Position numbers and translations under genes: made by a program
Notes under the pieces: generated by a model
What the model was told of the DNA's origin: nothing
Database searches by the model: none
Seen by the model: only the letters and a program-made list of their open reading frames with translations
Part shown: positions 26,279 to 34,466 of the stretch, one piece after another
How the letters are laid out: each line of letters begins with the position of its first letter
How positions within the stretch are numbered: the stretch's first letter is position 1
Assembly: GCF_030409415.1 (NCBI RefSeq)
Contig: NZ_JAUFPW010000011.1
Span: forward strand, 124,001-188,000
Direction: 5' to 3'
Origin: Pedobacter aquatilis
GTDB taxonomy: Bacteria; Bacteroidota; Bacteroidia; Sphingobacteriales; Sphingobacteriaceae
Length of the DNA: 64,000 bases

Positions 26279-27016
26279 TTAATATTCAGTGCTTTCTAAC
26301 CAACCATTACACAAAACATCAGCAATATGCATGGTTTTGATGGGTAAATTATTTTTTTCGATGTAACCTTGAAGATGTAACAAGCAAGATAAATCTGTAG
26401 AAATAATATAGTCAGCTTGTTGGGCAAGCGCATGATTAACTTTTTGTTCTGCCATTGCAGAGGAAATAGCATCGAATTTTACGGCAAATGTGCCCCCAAA
26501 TCCACAGCACATATCATTATCCGGCAATTCTAGCATCTCCAAACCATGTACTTTTGATAAAAGCTGACGAGGTTCATCTTTAATTTTACATTCACGTAAA
26601 GCACTGCAAGAATCGTGATAAACGGCTTTACCTTCTAATTCTGCACCGAAATAATCTTTTTTAGCTACATTGATTAGAAAATCAGACAGTTCCCAAATAT
26701 TTGATTGTAAGCTGCGACATTTGTTATGAACGATTGTATTGGTAAATAAATCATTAAAACCACCTTTTACCATACCCACGCAAGATGCCGAAGGTGCAAC
26801 AACATAAGTGTTTTCGGTAAAATCGTTTAAAAATTTAGTACCAACTTCTTTAGCTTCGTCCCAATAACCAGCGTTGTATGCAGGTTGACCGCAACAGGTT
26901 TGCTTTGAATTGTATTCGACATTGCAGCCTGATTTTTCTAATAATCTTAAAGTATTAAATGCGGTTTCAGGATATAATTGGTCTACAAAACAGGGAACAA
27001 ACAATTCTACTTTCAT
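26279..27016 (-). CDS. LutA/YkgE-like CCG-domain Fe-S oxidoreductase subunit
   Basis: A 245-residue protein with two cysteine-rich CCG domains: C9, C31 and C41-C42 (KQTCCGQPAYNAG), then HDSCSALRECKI and DMCCGFGGTFAVKF. These bind an iron-sulfur cluster in LutA-type subunits of L-lactate or glycolate oxidation systems. LutB and LutC are not beside it, so either they lie elsewhere or it works with another dehydrogenase. It follows the UMF1 transporter by 37 bases and may be cotranscribed with it. Confidence 0.87.
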   Translation of the reverse strand: MKVELFVPCFVDQLYPETAFNTLRLLEKSGCNVEYNSKQTCCGQPAYNAGYWDEAKEVGTKFLNDFTENTYVVAPSASCVGMVKGGFNDLFTNTIVHNKCRSLQSNIWELSDFLINVAKKDYFGAELEGKAVYHDSCSALRECKIKDEPRQLLSKVHGLEMLELPDNDMCCGFGGTFAVKFDAISSAMAEQKVNHALAQQADYIISTDLSCLLHLQGYIEKNNLPIKTMHIADVLCNGWLESTEY

Positions 27017-27053
27017 CTATTATAATTACGATTCGAGCTACAAACTTACAATT

Positions 27054-28352
27054 TTACTTTTCTTTGCGCTCGATTTTCCTCAAGATTACTAAAAAGATTA
27101 AGCCAACAATAAAAAATGATGCCAAAGCAATGATGGATTGGCGCATATTGTGCGTGATTCCTTCTATAAAAGCAAAGCTGAATAAACCTATGACAATTGC
27201 TAATTTCTCTGTTGCATCGTAAAAACTGAAGAAAGATGCAGTATCTGTAGTATTTTCAGGAATATGTTTTGAATAAGTAGACCGAGAAAGTGACTGGATT
27301 CCACCCATAATTAAGCCTACTATTGCTGCCAACCCATAAAACTGATATTCTGTAGTAATAGAATAACCGTAAATGCAACAAGCTATCCAAACTAAAACCA
27401 CAAGAATTAACACATTGATGTTACCCCATTTCTTTGCCAAAAGCGACATTAACCAAGCACCTAAAATTGCAACCAACTGAATAATTAAAATTACTGCAAT
27501 TAAACTACCCGATTCTAATTTTAAAACTTTAGCACCAAAACCTGCAGCTGCAAGCATAATGGTTTGAACACCCATTGAGTAAAAGAAAAAGGCAAACAGA
27601 TATGTTTTTAAAAAACTAATTCGTTTTAGCTGTTGCCAAACTTTTGCAAACTCGCCAAAACTACTTTTAACAATGCCCTTACCAACAGATGCCGGGTTTG
27701 GTATATCTTTTGGCAATGCTTTAAAAGGAATTTGAGCAAATAACAGCCACCAAATACCTACAAGTAAAAATGATATTTGTGCAGGTAATGATTTGTCAGT
27801 AATGCCAAAAAGCTCGGGTTTCAAAACAAATACGAAGCAAATTAACTGTAAAATTACGCTACCAACATAGCCGTATGAAAATCCTTGTGCACTTACTTTG
27901 TCCTGATTTTCGGTTGAAGCAATTATTGGTAAATAAGAATTATTAAACATAACACCGCCAACATAGCCCATTGCGGCTAAAACAAAGCATATTAGTCCAG
28001 CTTCTAAAGTCTCAAGCTTAAAAAAAAACAAACCCATGCAAGCAATTGAACCTACATATGTAAACAGTTTCATAAAGAATTTCTTTTTACCCTTTGCATC
28101 AGCATAAGAAGATAAAATTGGCAAAAGCACAACCATTATCAAATAAGCAAAAGCCAACGCATAGTTTGATAAAACAGTATTGATAAACGTTTTTCCGAAG
28201 AATGTAACCTCATCGCCATGCGCTTCGGTTGTGGTTACCGCTACATAATAAACAGGGAAAATTGTTGAAGTTATCACTAAGTTGTAGGCAGAATTTGCCC
28301 AGTCGAAGAAAGCCCATGAACGAATGGTTTTCTTATTATCTTTTTTTATCAT
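27054..28352 (-). CDS. MFS transporter of the UMF1/Atg22-like family
   Basis: A 432-residue transporter with about twelve membrane segments. The opening IRSWAFFDWANSAYNLVI (11-28) is the hallmark of UMF1/Atg22-like permeases. GLIMGGIQSLSRSTYSKHIP in the second half is also conserved. Yeast Atg22 exports amino acids from the vacuole; the bacterial substrate is unknown. It sits between recQ (57 bases upstream) and the LutA-like gene on the same strand. Confidence 0.87.
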   Translation of the reverse strand: MIKKDNKKTIRSWAFFDWANSAYNLVITSTIFPVYYVAVTTTEAHGDEVTFFGKTFINTVLSNYALAFAYLIMVVLLPILSSYADAKGKKKFFMKLFTYVGSIACMGLFFFKLETLEAGLICFVLAAMGYVGGVMFNNSYLPIIASTENQDKVSAQGFSYGYVGSVILQLICFVFVLKPELFGITDKSLPAQISFLLVGIWWLLFAQIPFKALPKDIPNPASVGKGIVKSSFGEFAKVWQQLKRISFLKTYLFAFFFYSMGVQTIMLAAAGFGAKVLKLESGSLIAVILIIQLVAILGAWLMSLLAKKWGNINVLILVVLVWIACCIYGYSITTEYQFYGLAAIVGLIMGGIQSLSRSTYSKHIPENTTDTASFFSFYDATEKLAIVIGLFSFAFIEGITHNMRQSIIALASFFIVGLIFLVILRKIERKEK

Positions 28353-28409
28353 TTGAATTTTCGCTTCGCGGATGATTACACTGATTGTTTGATTGTAATG
28401 ATTTTACAG

Positions 28410-30302
28410 CTAAAGATAATACTTCTTTCCGTCAGTTTTAATCTTGCCGGCATCTAATAATTCGCGAATGGTATCGATACGCTCATTTTCAGAACCATTT
28501 TTTATGTTGATAACCAAATCATCTAAAATTAAGGCTTGTTGTTGAAGTAAGGAAACAATTTCAAATTCAATTTCATCGTTTAATTGCACCTCATTTTCTA
28601 GTCTTTTTTCTGCCAGACAAATATCACAAACACCGCATTTTGTAGTATTGTGTTCATCAAAATAATTAAGTAATTGTACGCTTCTGCAAATATTGGATGA
28701 TGCATAACTAACCACAGCATTTATTTGTCTAAGCAGAATTTCCTTCCGAAGCTCTAAATATTTTACGTCTACATCGAAATGGTGCATATCAACCCTTGCT
28801 CTTATGTATTGCAATTGTGGCTGGTCTGTTTGTTGTATGTAAGTAAGCATTTCCATCGACTGTAATTTATCCAGAAATACTATAATTTCTTTATAAGATA
28901 ATCCCGTTTTTTTTGCTAAATCTGATTCATTTATTTTAACAAAACCATCAAAAGCACCGCCGTAAGAACGTAAAATGGTTTTAATAATTCCATCATAAGC
29001 CTTGTTTTCAATCTGAAAACGGTACACATCTTCATGGCCGACAGTAAACATTAACCTTGATGGTAAGAAAACACTTTCTGAAAGAATCACATAACCATCG
29101 TGCTCTAAAAATTTTAATGCAGAAATTGTTTTTAAAACGCTAAAATTAAATCGTTTACAGAAATCAGCTATATCAAAAGTAAAAGTCAAGCCCTCACCTG
29201 CACCAAAAGCCAATTGAAAATAATTTCCTAAATAATGATAAACTTTTCTAATTTCATCCGGAGAAGGAAAGCTGTTTACATATCTGGTTTCCAAGCTTAA
29301 AATATCCGATTGATTGGCTAATAAAACAGCATAACTTCGATTTTCATCGCGTCCGGCTCTACCCGCTTCCTGATAGTAGGCTTCTAAACTTTCAGGCAAA
29401 TCTAAATGAACCACAAATCGAACATCCGCTTTATCAATCCCCATTCCGAAAGCATTTGTTGCCACCATTATCCTGGTCTTGTTTAGCTTCCAGTCTTCTT
29501 GTTTTTGAAAACGAACATCACGCTCTAAACCGGCATGATAGAAATCGGCCTTGATTTGGTTTCTGTTTATGAAATTTGAAACCTCTGCAGTTTCTCGTCT
29601 GTTTCGAACATATACTAAACCAGTGCCTTTAACCTTTCTACAAATGTCAATTAGCTTTTTATATTTATCTTCCTTATTAAAAACAACATAGCTTAAATTA
29701 TCTCGAGCAAAGCTTTTAATAAAAACTTCAGGGTTTTTCATCTCAAGCTTTTCGATGATGTCATGTCTAACAAAATCTGTAGCGGTGGCCGTGAGTGCTA
29801 AAACAGGTACATCAGGATGAATTTCCCTGAGCTTGGCAATTTGCTGGTATGGTGGACGAAAATCGTAACCCCACTGCGAAATACAATGCGCTTCATCAAC
29901 AGCAATTAAATTAACATTCATGTAAGAAATTCGAACACGAACCAAATCTGATAATAATCTTTCTGGCGATAAATAGAGGAATTTTATCTTTCCATAAATG
30001 CAATTATCCAAAAGAATATCGATTTCCCGTTTGCCCATTCCTGCATAAATGGCAATGGCCTCAATCCCTTTCGACTTCAGGTTTTCTACCTGATCTTTCA
30101 TTAAGGCAATTAATGGCGAAACCACGATACAGATTCCTTCTTTTACCAATGCAGGAACCTGGAAGCAAATAGATTTACCACCGCCAGTTGGCAATAAAGC
30201 CAAACTATCATTTCCTTCTAAAACAGAAGTAATAATATCTTGCTGCAAGGGTCTGAAAGCTTGATGTCCCCAATATTTTTGTAAAATCTCTATTGCTGTC
30301 AT
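28410..30302 (-). CDS. recQ: ATP-dependent DNA helicase RecQ
   Basis: A 630-residue 3'-5' DNA helicase for recombination and fork repair. Walker A is at 38-44 (PTGGGKS), the DEAH box at 136-139 followed by the aromatic-rich HCISQWGYDFRP, and motif VI is QEAGRAGRDE. The zinc-binding cysteines C-(x)n-CGVCDIC and a winged-helix domain complete the RQC region. No clear HRDC domain follows; the C-terminus is a different short helical region. It has its own -7 box at 30316-30323 on the minus strand. Confidence 0.95.
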   Translation of the reverse strand: MTAIEILQKYWGHQAFRPLQQDIITSVLEGNDSLALLPTGGGKSICFQVPALVKEGICIVVSPLIALMKDQVENLKSKGIEAIAIYAGMGKREIDILLDNCIYGKIKFLYLSPERLLSDLVRVRISYMNVNLIAVDEAHCISQWGYDFRPPYQQIAKLREIHPDVPVLALTATATDFVRHDIIEKLEMKNPEVFIKSFARDNLSYVVFNKEDKYKKLIDICRKVKGTGLVYVRNRRETAEVSNFINRNQIKADFYHAGLERDVRFQKQEDWKLNKTRIMVATNAFGMGIDKADVRFVVHLDLPESLEAYYQEAGRAGRDENRSYAVLLANQSDILSLETRYVNSFPSPDEIRKVYHYLGNYFQLAFGAGEGLTFTFDIADFCKRFNFSVLKTISALKFLEHDGYVILSESVFLPSRLMFTVGHEDVYRFQIENKAYDGIIKTILRSYGGAFDGFVKINESDLAKKTGLSYKEIIVFLDKLQSMEMLTYIQQTDQPQLQYIRARVDMHHFDVDVKYLELRKEILLRQINAVVSYASSNICRSVQLLNYFDEHNTTKCGVCDICLAEKRLENEVQLNDEIEFEIVSLLQQQALILDDLVINIKNGSENERIDTIRELLDAGKIKTDGKKYYL

Positions 30303-30315
30303 AAATCGGCGGTAT

Positions 30316-30323
30316 CAAAACTA
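30316..30323 (-). promoter_or_regulatory. -7 box of recQ
   Basis: The minus strand reads TAGTTTTG, matching TAnnTTTG, 13 bases before the recQ ATG. No clear -33 element is seen. Confidence 0.4.
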
Positions 30324-30375
30324 TAAAAAAGCTTGTTATATTACTAAATTGCGCCACAATTAATCCAAAACTTTA

Positions 30376-33300
30376 ATGAAAAAACTCTACTTTCTATCGG
30401 CACTCTCGCTCCTATTTTTTACTTCAAACGCACAGGAAAAGAAATGGGATGTAGAAAAATACATGGGAACAACCAAAAACTTCACCTTAAATACAGATGA
30501 AGGAACCTGGATGAATCTGGATGTAAGTCCAGATGGTCAGGAAATTGTTTTTGATTTACTGGGTGATATTTATACCATGCCAATTGCAGGCGGACAGGCT
30601 AAATTAATTAGTGGCGGTATCGCTTACGATGTACAACCTCGTTTTAGCCCTAACGGAAAGTATATTTCTTACACGAGCGATAAAAATGGTGGTGATAATA
30701 TTTGGATTATGAGCCGCGATGGTTCGAATAAAAAGCAAGTTACCAAAGAAAGCTTTAGGCTTTTGAATAATGCAACATGGATGCCCAATAGTGAATATAT
30801 TGTGGCTAGAAAACACTTTACAGCAGGTCGTTCTCTAGGTGCAGGCGAAATGTGGATGTATAATATTAATGGCGGTGACGGTGTTCAGTTAACGAAACGC
30901 AAAAACGACCAGCAAGATGCAGGAGAACCAAACGTTTCGCCCGATGGCAGATTTGTTTATTTTAGCGAGGATGTTACGCCAGGACCAAATTTTGAATACA
31001 GTAAAGACCCAAATGGAACGATTTATGCCATTCGTCAGCTGGATTTAACAACTGGTAAATTAACAACGCTAATTAACGAACAAGGTGGAGCTTGCCGTCC
31101 GCAAGTTTCTCCTGATGGAAATTTAATTGCCTTTGTAAAACGTGTTCGCTTAAAATCTACTTTGTATGTTCAAAATATAAAAACAGGCGAAGAGTGGCCT
31201 GTTAACGAAGATTTATCTCACGACCAACAAGAAACGTGGGCTATTTTTGGTGTTTATCCAAACTTTGCCTGGACGCCCGATAGCAAGAGTTTGGTGTTTT
31301 ATGCGAAAGGAAAAATCAGAAAAACCGAATTGGCTACATTAATCACTTCGACCATTCCTTTCCAAGCAAATACAGTTCAAACCGTACAGCAAGCTTTACA
31401 TTTCGAACAAAATGTTTTTAGCAATGATTTTTCGGCTAAAATGCTTCGCCAGTTAACAACATCACCTGATGGCAAAACAATCGTTTTTAACGCTGCAGGT
31501 TATTTATATAAGCAAGAATTGCCAAACGGAACACCAGAAAGATTAACAAGTGGTTTGGATTTCGAGTTTGAACCAAACTTTAGTCCGGATGGAAAGTACG
31601 TAATTTACACCAGTTGGAGCGATGAACTTCGCGGAGCGATTAAAAGAACAGATTTAAAATCGGGCAAAACGATAACGCTGAGTGATGAAAAGGGCTTTTA
31701 TTATTCACCGCAGTATTCTACCAAAGGTGATAAAATCGTTTTCAGAAAAGGAAGTGGAAATGATGTTTTAGGCTATAATTACGGTCGCGGAACCGGTATT
31801 TTTATCATTGCTGCAAATGGTGGTGCTAAAACATTGGTTTCTGAAAATGGAATTAAACCATCTTTCAATAATACTGATACCAGAATTTATTTTCAAAGTT
31901 TTGCTGAAGGAAAAAAGGCTTTGAAAAGTATTGATTTGAATGGAGCGAATGAAAGAACTCACTTTACTTCTCAATATGCAAATCAATTTGTTGTTAGTCC
32001 TGATAATAAATGGCTGGCCTTTAACGAGTTGTTTAATGTCTACATCACGCCGATGATCAATGTTGGTGTGGCGCAAGATGCATCTGCAGGAAACAAAGCA
32101 ATTCCTGTAGCTAAAGTTACAACCAATGGCGGTACATATATGCAATGGAGCGCAGATAGTAAAAATTTACATTGGACTTTAGGACCAAAATATTTTACCA
32201 TTGATGTAAATAGTGCTTTCAATTTTGATGGTACAACTCCAAAAACACAAGCTTCATCAATTGATATCAATCTAACTTTAAAATCTGATGCGCCAACTGG
32301 AATTGTAGCATTAAAAGGTGCAAGAATAATTTCAATGAAAGGCGATGAAGTTATTGAGAATGGAACCATCTTAACGGATGGAAATAAAATTACGGCAATT
32401 GGAAAAGCTGATGCGGTTACAATTCCTGCAAATGCAAAAATTATCGATGTAACCGGCAAAACCATTATCCCTGGGATTGTTGATGTGCATGCACATTTAC
32501 GCACCAGTCCGGATGGAATTACGCCACAAAGTGATTGGAGTTATCTGGCTAATCTGGCCTTTGGGGTTACCACTGCTCACGACCCATCGAGCAATACGGA
32601 AATGGTTTTTAGTCAAAGTGAAATGCTTAAAGCTGGCCGAATGATTGGACCAAGGGTTTATTCAACTGGTGGAATTTTGTACGGTGCCGATGGCGATTTC
32701 AAGGTTGTGATTAACAGCTTAGATGATGCCTTGGCAAACCTAAAACGCCTAAAAGCTGTAGGTGCATTTTCAGTAAAATCATACAATCAACCTCGTAGAG
32801 AACAACGCCAGCAAATTTTAGAGGCTGCCCGTCAATTAAAAATGGAAGTGGTTCCGGAAGGTGGTTCCACATTTTTTCACAATATGAATATGGTTGCTGA
32901 TGGACACACCGGAATTGAACACAGCATCCCGGTTTTACCAGTTTATAAAGATGTAACCACGCTTTGGAACAATACCACTGTTGGTTACACACCAACTTTA
33001 ATTGTTGCTTATGGCGGTCAGTGGGGCGAAAATTATTGGTATGATAGAACTAATGTTTGGGAAAACGAAAAGTTAATGACGTATACACCTCGTTCGATTA
33101 TTGATTCGAGAGCAAGACGTAGAACAACTTCAGAATATAGCGATTACAATCATATCGACATTGCAAAAGCAACTAAACAAATTGCTGATGGTGGCACAAA
33201 AGTTAACCTTGGCGCACACGGACAAATTCAAGGTTTGGGCGCACATTGGGAATTGTGGATGTTTGTACAAGGTGGATTTTCACCCTTACAAGCCATAAGA

Positions 33301-33603
33301 AATGCAACTTTAAATGGTGCACATTATTTAGGAATGGATAAAGAAATTGGTTCGTTAGAAGTTGGAAAATTAGCGGATATGGTTATTATGGATGCAAACC
33401 CTTTGGATGATATCCGTAATTCAGAGAAGATTAAATATGTAATGATTAATGGGCGTTTATACGATAGCGCAACGATGAATGAGATTGGAAGCCGAGACAA
33501 ACTTCGTGGAAAATTATGGTTCGAAAATGCAAAAGGCACAGGTTACATTATTCCAAATGGAGAATCAGAAACCTGGACTTATACCGTTCCGCATTGCGAT
33601 TAG
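30376..33603 (+). CDS. Exported TolB-like beta-propeller / amidohydrolase fusion
   Basis: A 1075-residue exported protein. The signal peptide is residues 1-19 (ending FFTSNAQ). A long region (about 45-610) is built from PD40/TolB-type blades (PRFSPNGKYISYTSDKNGG, PNVSPDGRFVYFSED, PNFSPDGKYVIYTSW). A metal-dependent amidohydrolase follows (about 645-1060), with VDVHAHLRTSPDG, the lysine segment FSVKSYNQPRR, GHTGIEHS, LGAHGQIQGLGAHWE and EVGKLADMVIMDANPLDD. Such fusions probably cleave a cyclic amide or peptide bond outside the cytoplasm, with the propeller as a docking or gating part. The substrate is unknown. It is a single gene divergent from recQ and ends in a strong hairpin. Confidence 0.88.
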   Translation: MKKLYFLSALSLLFFTSNAQEKKWDVEKYMGTTKNFTLNTDEGTWMNLDVSPDGQEIVFDLLGDIYTMPIAGGQAKLISGGIAYDVQPRFSPNGKYISYTSDKNGGDNIWIMSRDGSNKKQVTKESFRLLNNATWMPNSEYIVARKHFTAGRSLGAGEMWMYNINGGDGVQLTKRKNDQQDAGEPNVSPDGRFVYFSEDVTPGPNFEYSKDPNGTIYAIRQLDLTTGKLTTLINEQGGACRPQVSPDGNLIAFVKRVRLKSTLYVQNIKTGEEWPVNEDLSHDQQETWAIFGVYPNFAWTPDSKSLVFYAKGKIRKTELATLITSTIPFQANTVQTVQQALHFEQNVFSNDFSAKMLRQLTTSPDGKTIVFNAAGYLYKQELPNGTPERLTSGLDFEFEPNFSPDGKYVIYTSWSDELRGAIKRTDLKSGKTITLSDEKGFYYSPQYSTKGDKIVFRKGSGNDVLGYNYGRGTGIFIIAANGGAKTLVSENGIKPSFNNTDTRIYFQSFAEGKKALKSIDLNGANERTHFTSQYANQFVVSPDNKWLAFNELFNVYITPMINVGVAQDASAGNKAIPVAKVTTNGGTYMQWSADSKNLHWTLGPKYFTIDVNSAFNFDGTTPKTQASSIDINLTLKSDAPTGIVALKGARIISMKGDEVIENGTILTDGNKITAIGKADAVTIPANAKIIDVTGKTIIPGIVDVHAHLRTSPDGITPQSDWSYLANLAFGVTTAHDPSSNTEMVFSQSEMLKAGRMIGPRVYSTGGILYGADGDFKVVINSLDDALANLKRLKAVGAFSVKSYNQPRREQRQQILEAARQLKMEVVPEGGSTFFHNMNMVADGHTGIEHSIPVLPVYKDVTTLWNNTTVGYTPTLIVAYGGQWGENYWYDRTNVWENEKLMTYTPRSIIDSRARRRTTSEYSDYNHIDIAKATKQIADGGTKVNLGAHGQIQGLGAHWELWMFVQGGFSPLQAIRNATLNGAHYLGMDKEIGSLEVGKLADMVIMDANPLDDIRNSEKIKYVMINGRLYDSATMNEIGSRDKLRGKLWFENAKGTGYIIPNGESETWTYTVPHCD

Positions 33604-33623
33604 GTTTTAACATTGGAAAGAAC

Positions 33624-33663
33624 TTAAGATTCATTTAGGACAATAAGCTTAAATGAATCTTAA
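33624..33663 (+). terminator. Terminator hairpin after the propeller-amidohydrolase gene
   Basis: TTAAGATTCATTTA (33624-33637) and TAAATGAATCTTAA (33650-33663) are perfect 14-base arms around a 12-base loop, 20 bases after the stop codon. The stem is AT-rich and the T-run (ATTTCTT) is weak. Confidence 0.65.
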
Positions 33664-33737
33664 ATTTCTTGAAAGGTTAATTTTAGCCACTCATACTCGC
33701 TTAAAGTACTCCAATTTATACATTATGGATACCAAGA

Positions 33738-34094
33738 TTAAGCTAATAATACAGCTGCAGGGATACCTAATTTTTGATGAAACAACTTTGCAATGCGTAA
33801 GGTAAGTGGCTTTTTACCATTTAGCAAAGCAGAAACATAACCCTTACTTCCTATCAAATCAACTAAATCTTTGTTGATTAAACCTTTTTCTTCCATCTTT
33901 AATTTCACAACCTCTAATGGGTCGGGGAATGGAATTACATAATGCAAATCTTCATATTGTTTAATAAGCAATAATGCAATTTGTAGTTTTTGTCCATCTT
34001 TGCTATCAGGATGTACAGATAAATCAAATTGCTCATCAACCCAATTTAATAGATTATGATATTCCTTTTCTGTATTAATTATTTGTAAATCCAT
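33738..34094 (-). CDS. higA: HigA-type antitoxin (HTH)
   Basis: A 118-residue antitoxin. A helical N-terminal part (1-60) precedes an XRE-like helix-turn-helix (about 70-112: NKDLVDLIGSKGYVSALLNGK). The proline-containing stretch VIPFPDPLEVVKLKMEEKG is typical of this longer HigA class. It should bind and neutralise the HigB toxin encoded 2 bases upstream, and repress their common promoter. The order toxin-then-antitoxin is the HigBA hallmark. Confidence 0.88.
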   Translation of the reverse strand: MDLQIINTEKEYHNLLNWVDEQFDLSVHPDSKDGQKLQIALLLIKQYEDLHYVIPFPDPLEVVKLKMEEKGLINKDLVDLIGSKGYVSALLNGKKPLTLRIAKLFHQKLGIPAAVLLA

Positions 34095-34096
34095 CT

Positions 34097-34405
34097 TTAT
34101 GATTTAAATTTTACTGTAGCCACATCAATTTCATCATATTCTTTATGGGTGCCGAACCATTTTATCTGGATGGTTTTATATAGAAAAACAATCCTTATAA
34201 CTAATCTATACTTATTGCCCATAATATTTATAACTACCCTGTCATCACCAACTAAACTGGCATTGCCATAAATGCTTTTTAGTTCCTGAAAATTCTTAAA
34301 GCTTGTAGTTAAAAATTCATAATACCATTCGAAAAGCGCATTTTTAGCTTTCGGATAGATTTTACTGTAATCCAAAAGGGTTTTTCTGTTAATGATATTA
34401 AACAT
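34097..34405 (-). CDS. higB: HigB-type mRNA interferase toxin
   Basis: A 102-residue RelE-fold toxin. I start it at 34405 (MFNIINRKTLLDYS) because the longer frame would read through the operator repeats and the family begins at this motif. Typical HigB blocks are present: EWYYEFLTTSFKNFQELK, GNKYRLVIRIVF and IKWFGTHKEYDEID, the last ending in the conserved GTHxEYD. Relatives cut mRNA on the ribosome. The two operators at 34412-34456 lie directly upstream. It is an ordinary chromosomal pair, apparently intact. Confidence 0.9.
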   Translation of the reverse strand: MFNIINRKTLLDYSKIYPKAKNALFEWYYEFLTTSFKNFQELKSIYGNASLVGDDRVVINIMGNKYRLVIRIVFLYKTIQIKWFGTHKEYDEIDVATVKFKS

Positions 34406-34411
34406 ATAATA

Positions 34412-34428
34412 GTTTTCTATTAGAAAAC
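34412..34428. promoter_or_regulatory. HigBA operator 1
   Basis: GTTTTC-TATTA-GAAAAC is a perfect 6-base inverted repeat with a 5-base spacer, 7 bases upstream of the higB start. It is a likely HigA binding site. Confidence 0.65.
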
Positions 34429-34439
34429 AAATATACAAA

Positions 34440-34456
34440 GTTCTCTGGTGGAAAAC
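34440..34456. promoter_or_regulatory. HigBA operator 2
   Basis: GTTCTC-TGGTG-GAAAAC repeats the arrangement of operator 1 with one arm mismatch. The two centres are 28 bases apart, close to three helical turns, which suits cooperative binding. Confidence 0.6.
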
Positions 34457-34466
34457 AATTTTCAAA

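Noticed and set aside
26279-27016. Complete lactate-utilisation operon
   Set aside because: Only the LutA-like subunit is present; no LutB or LutC on either side.
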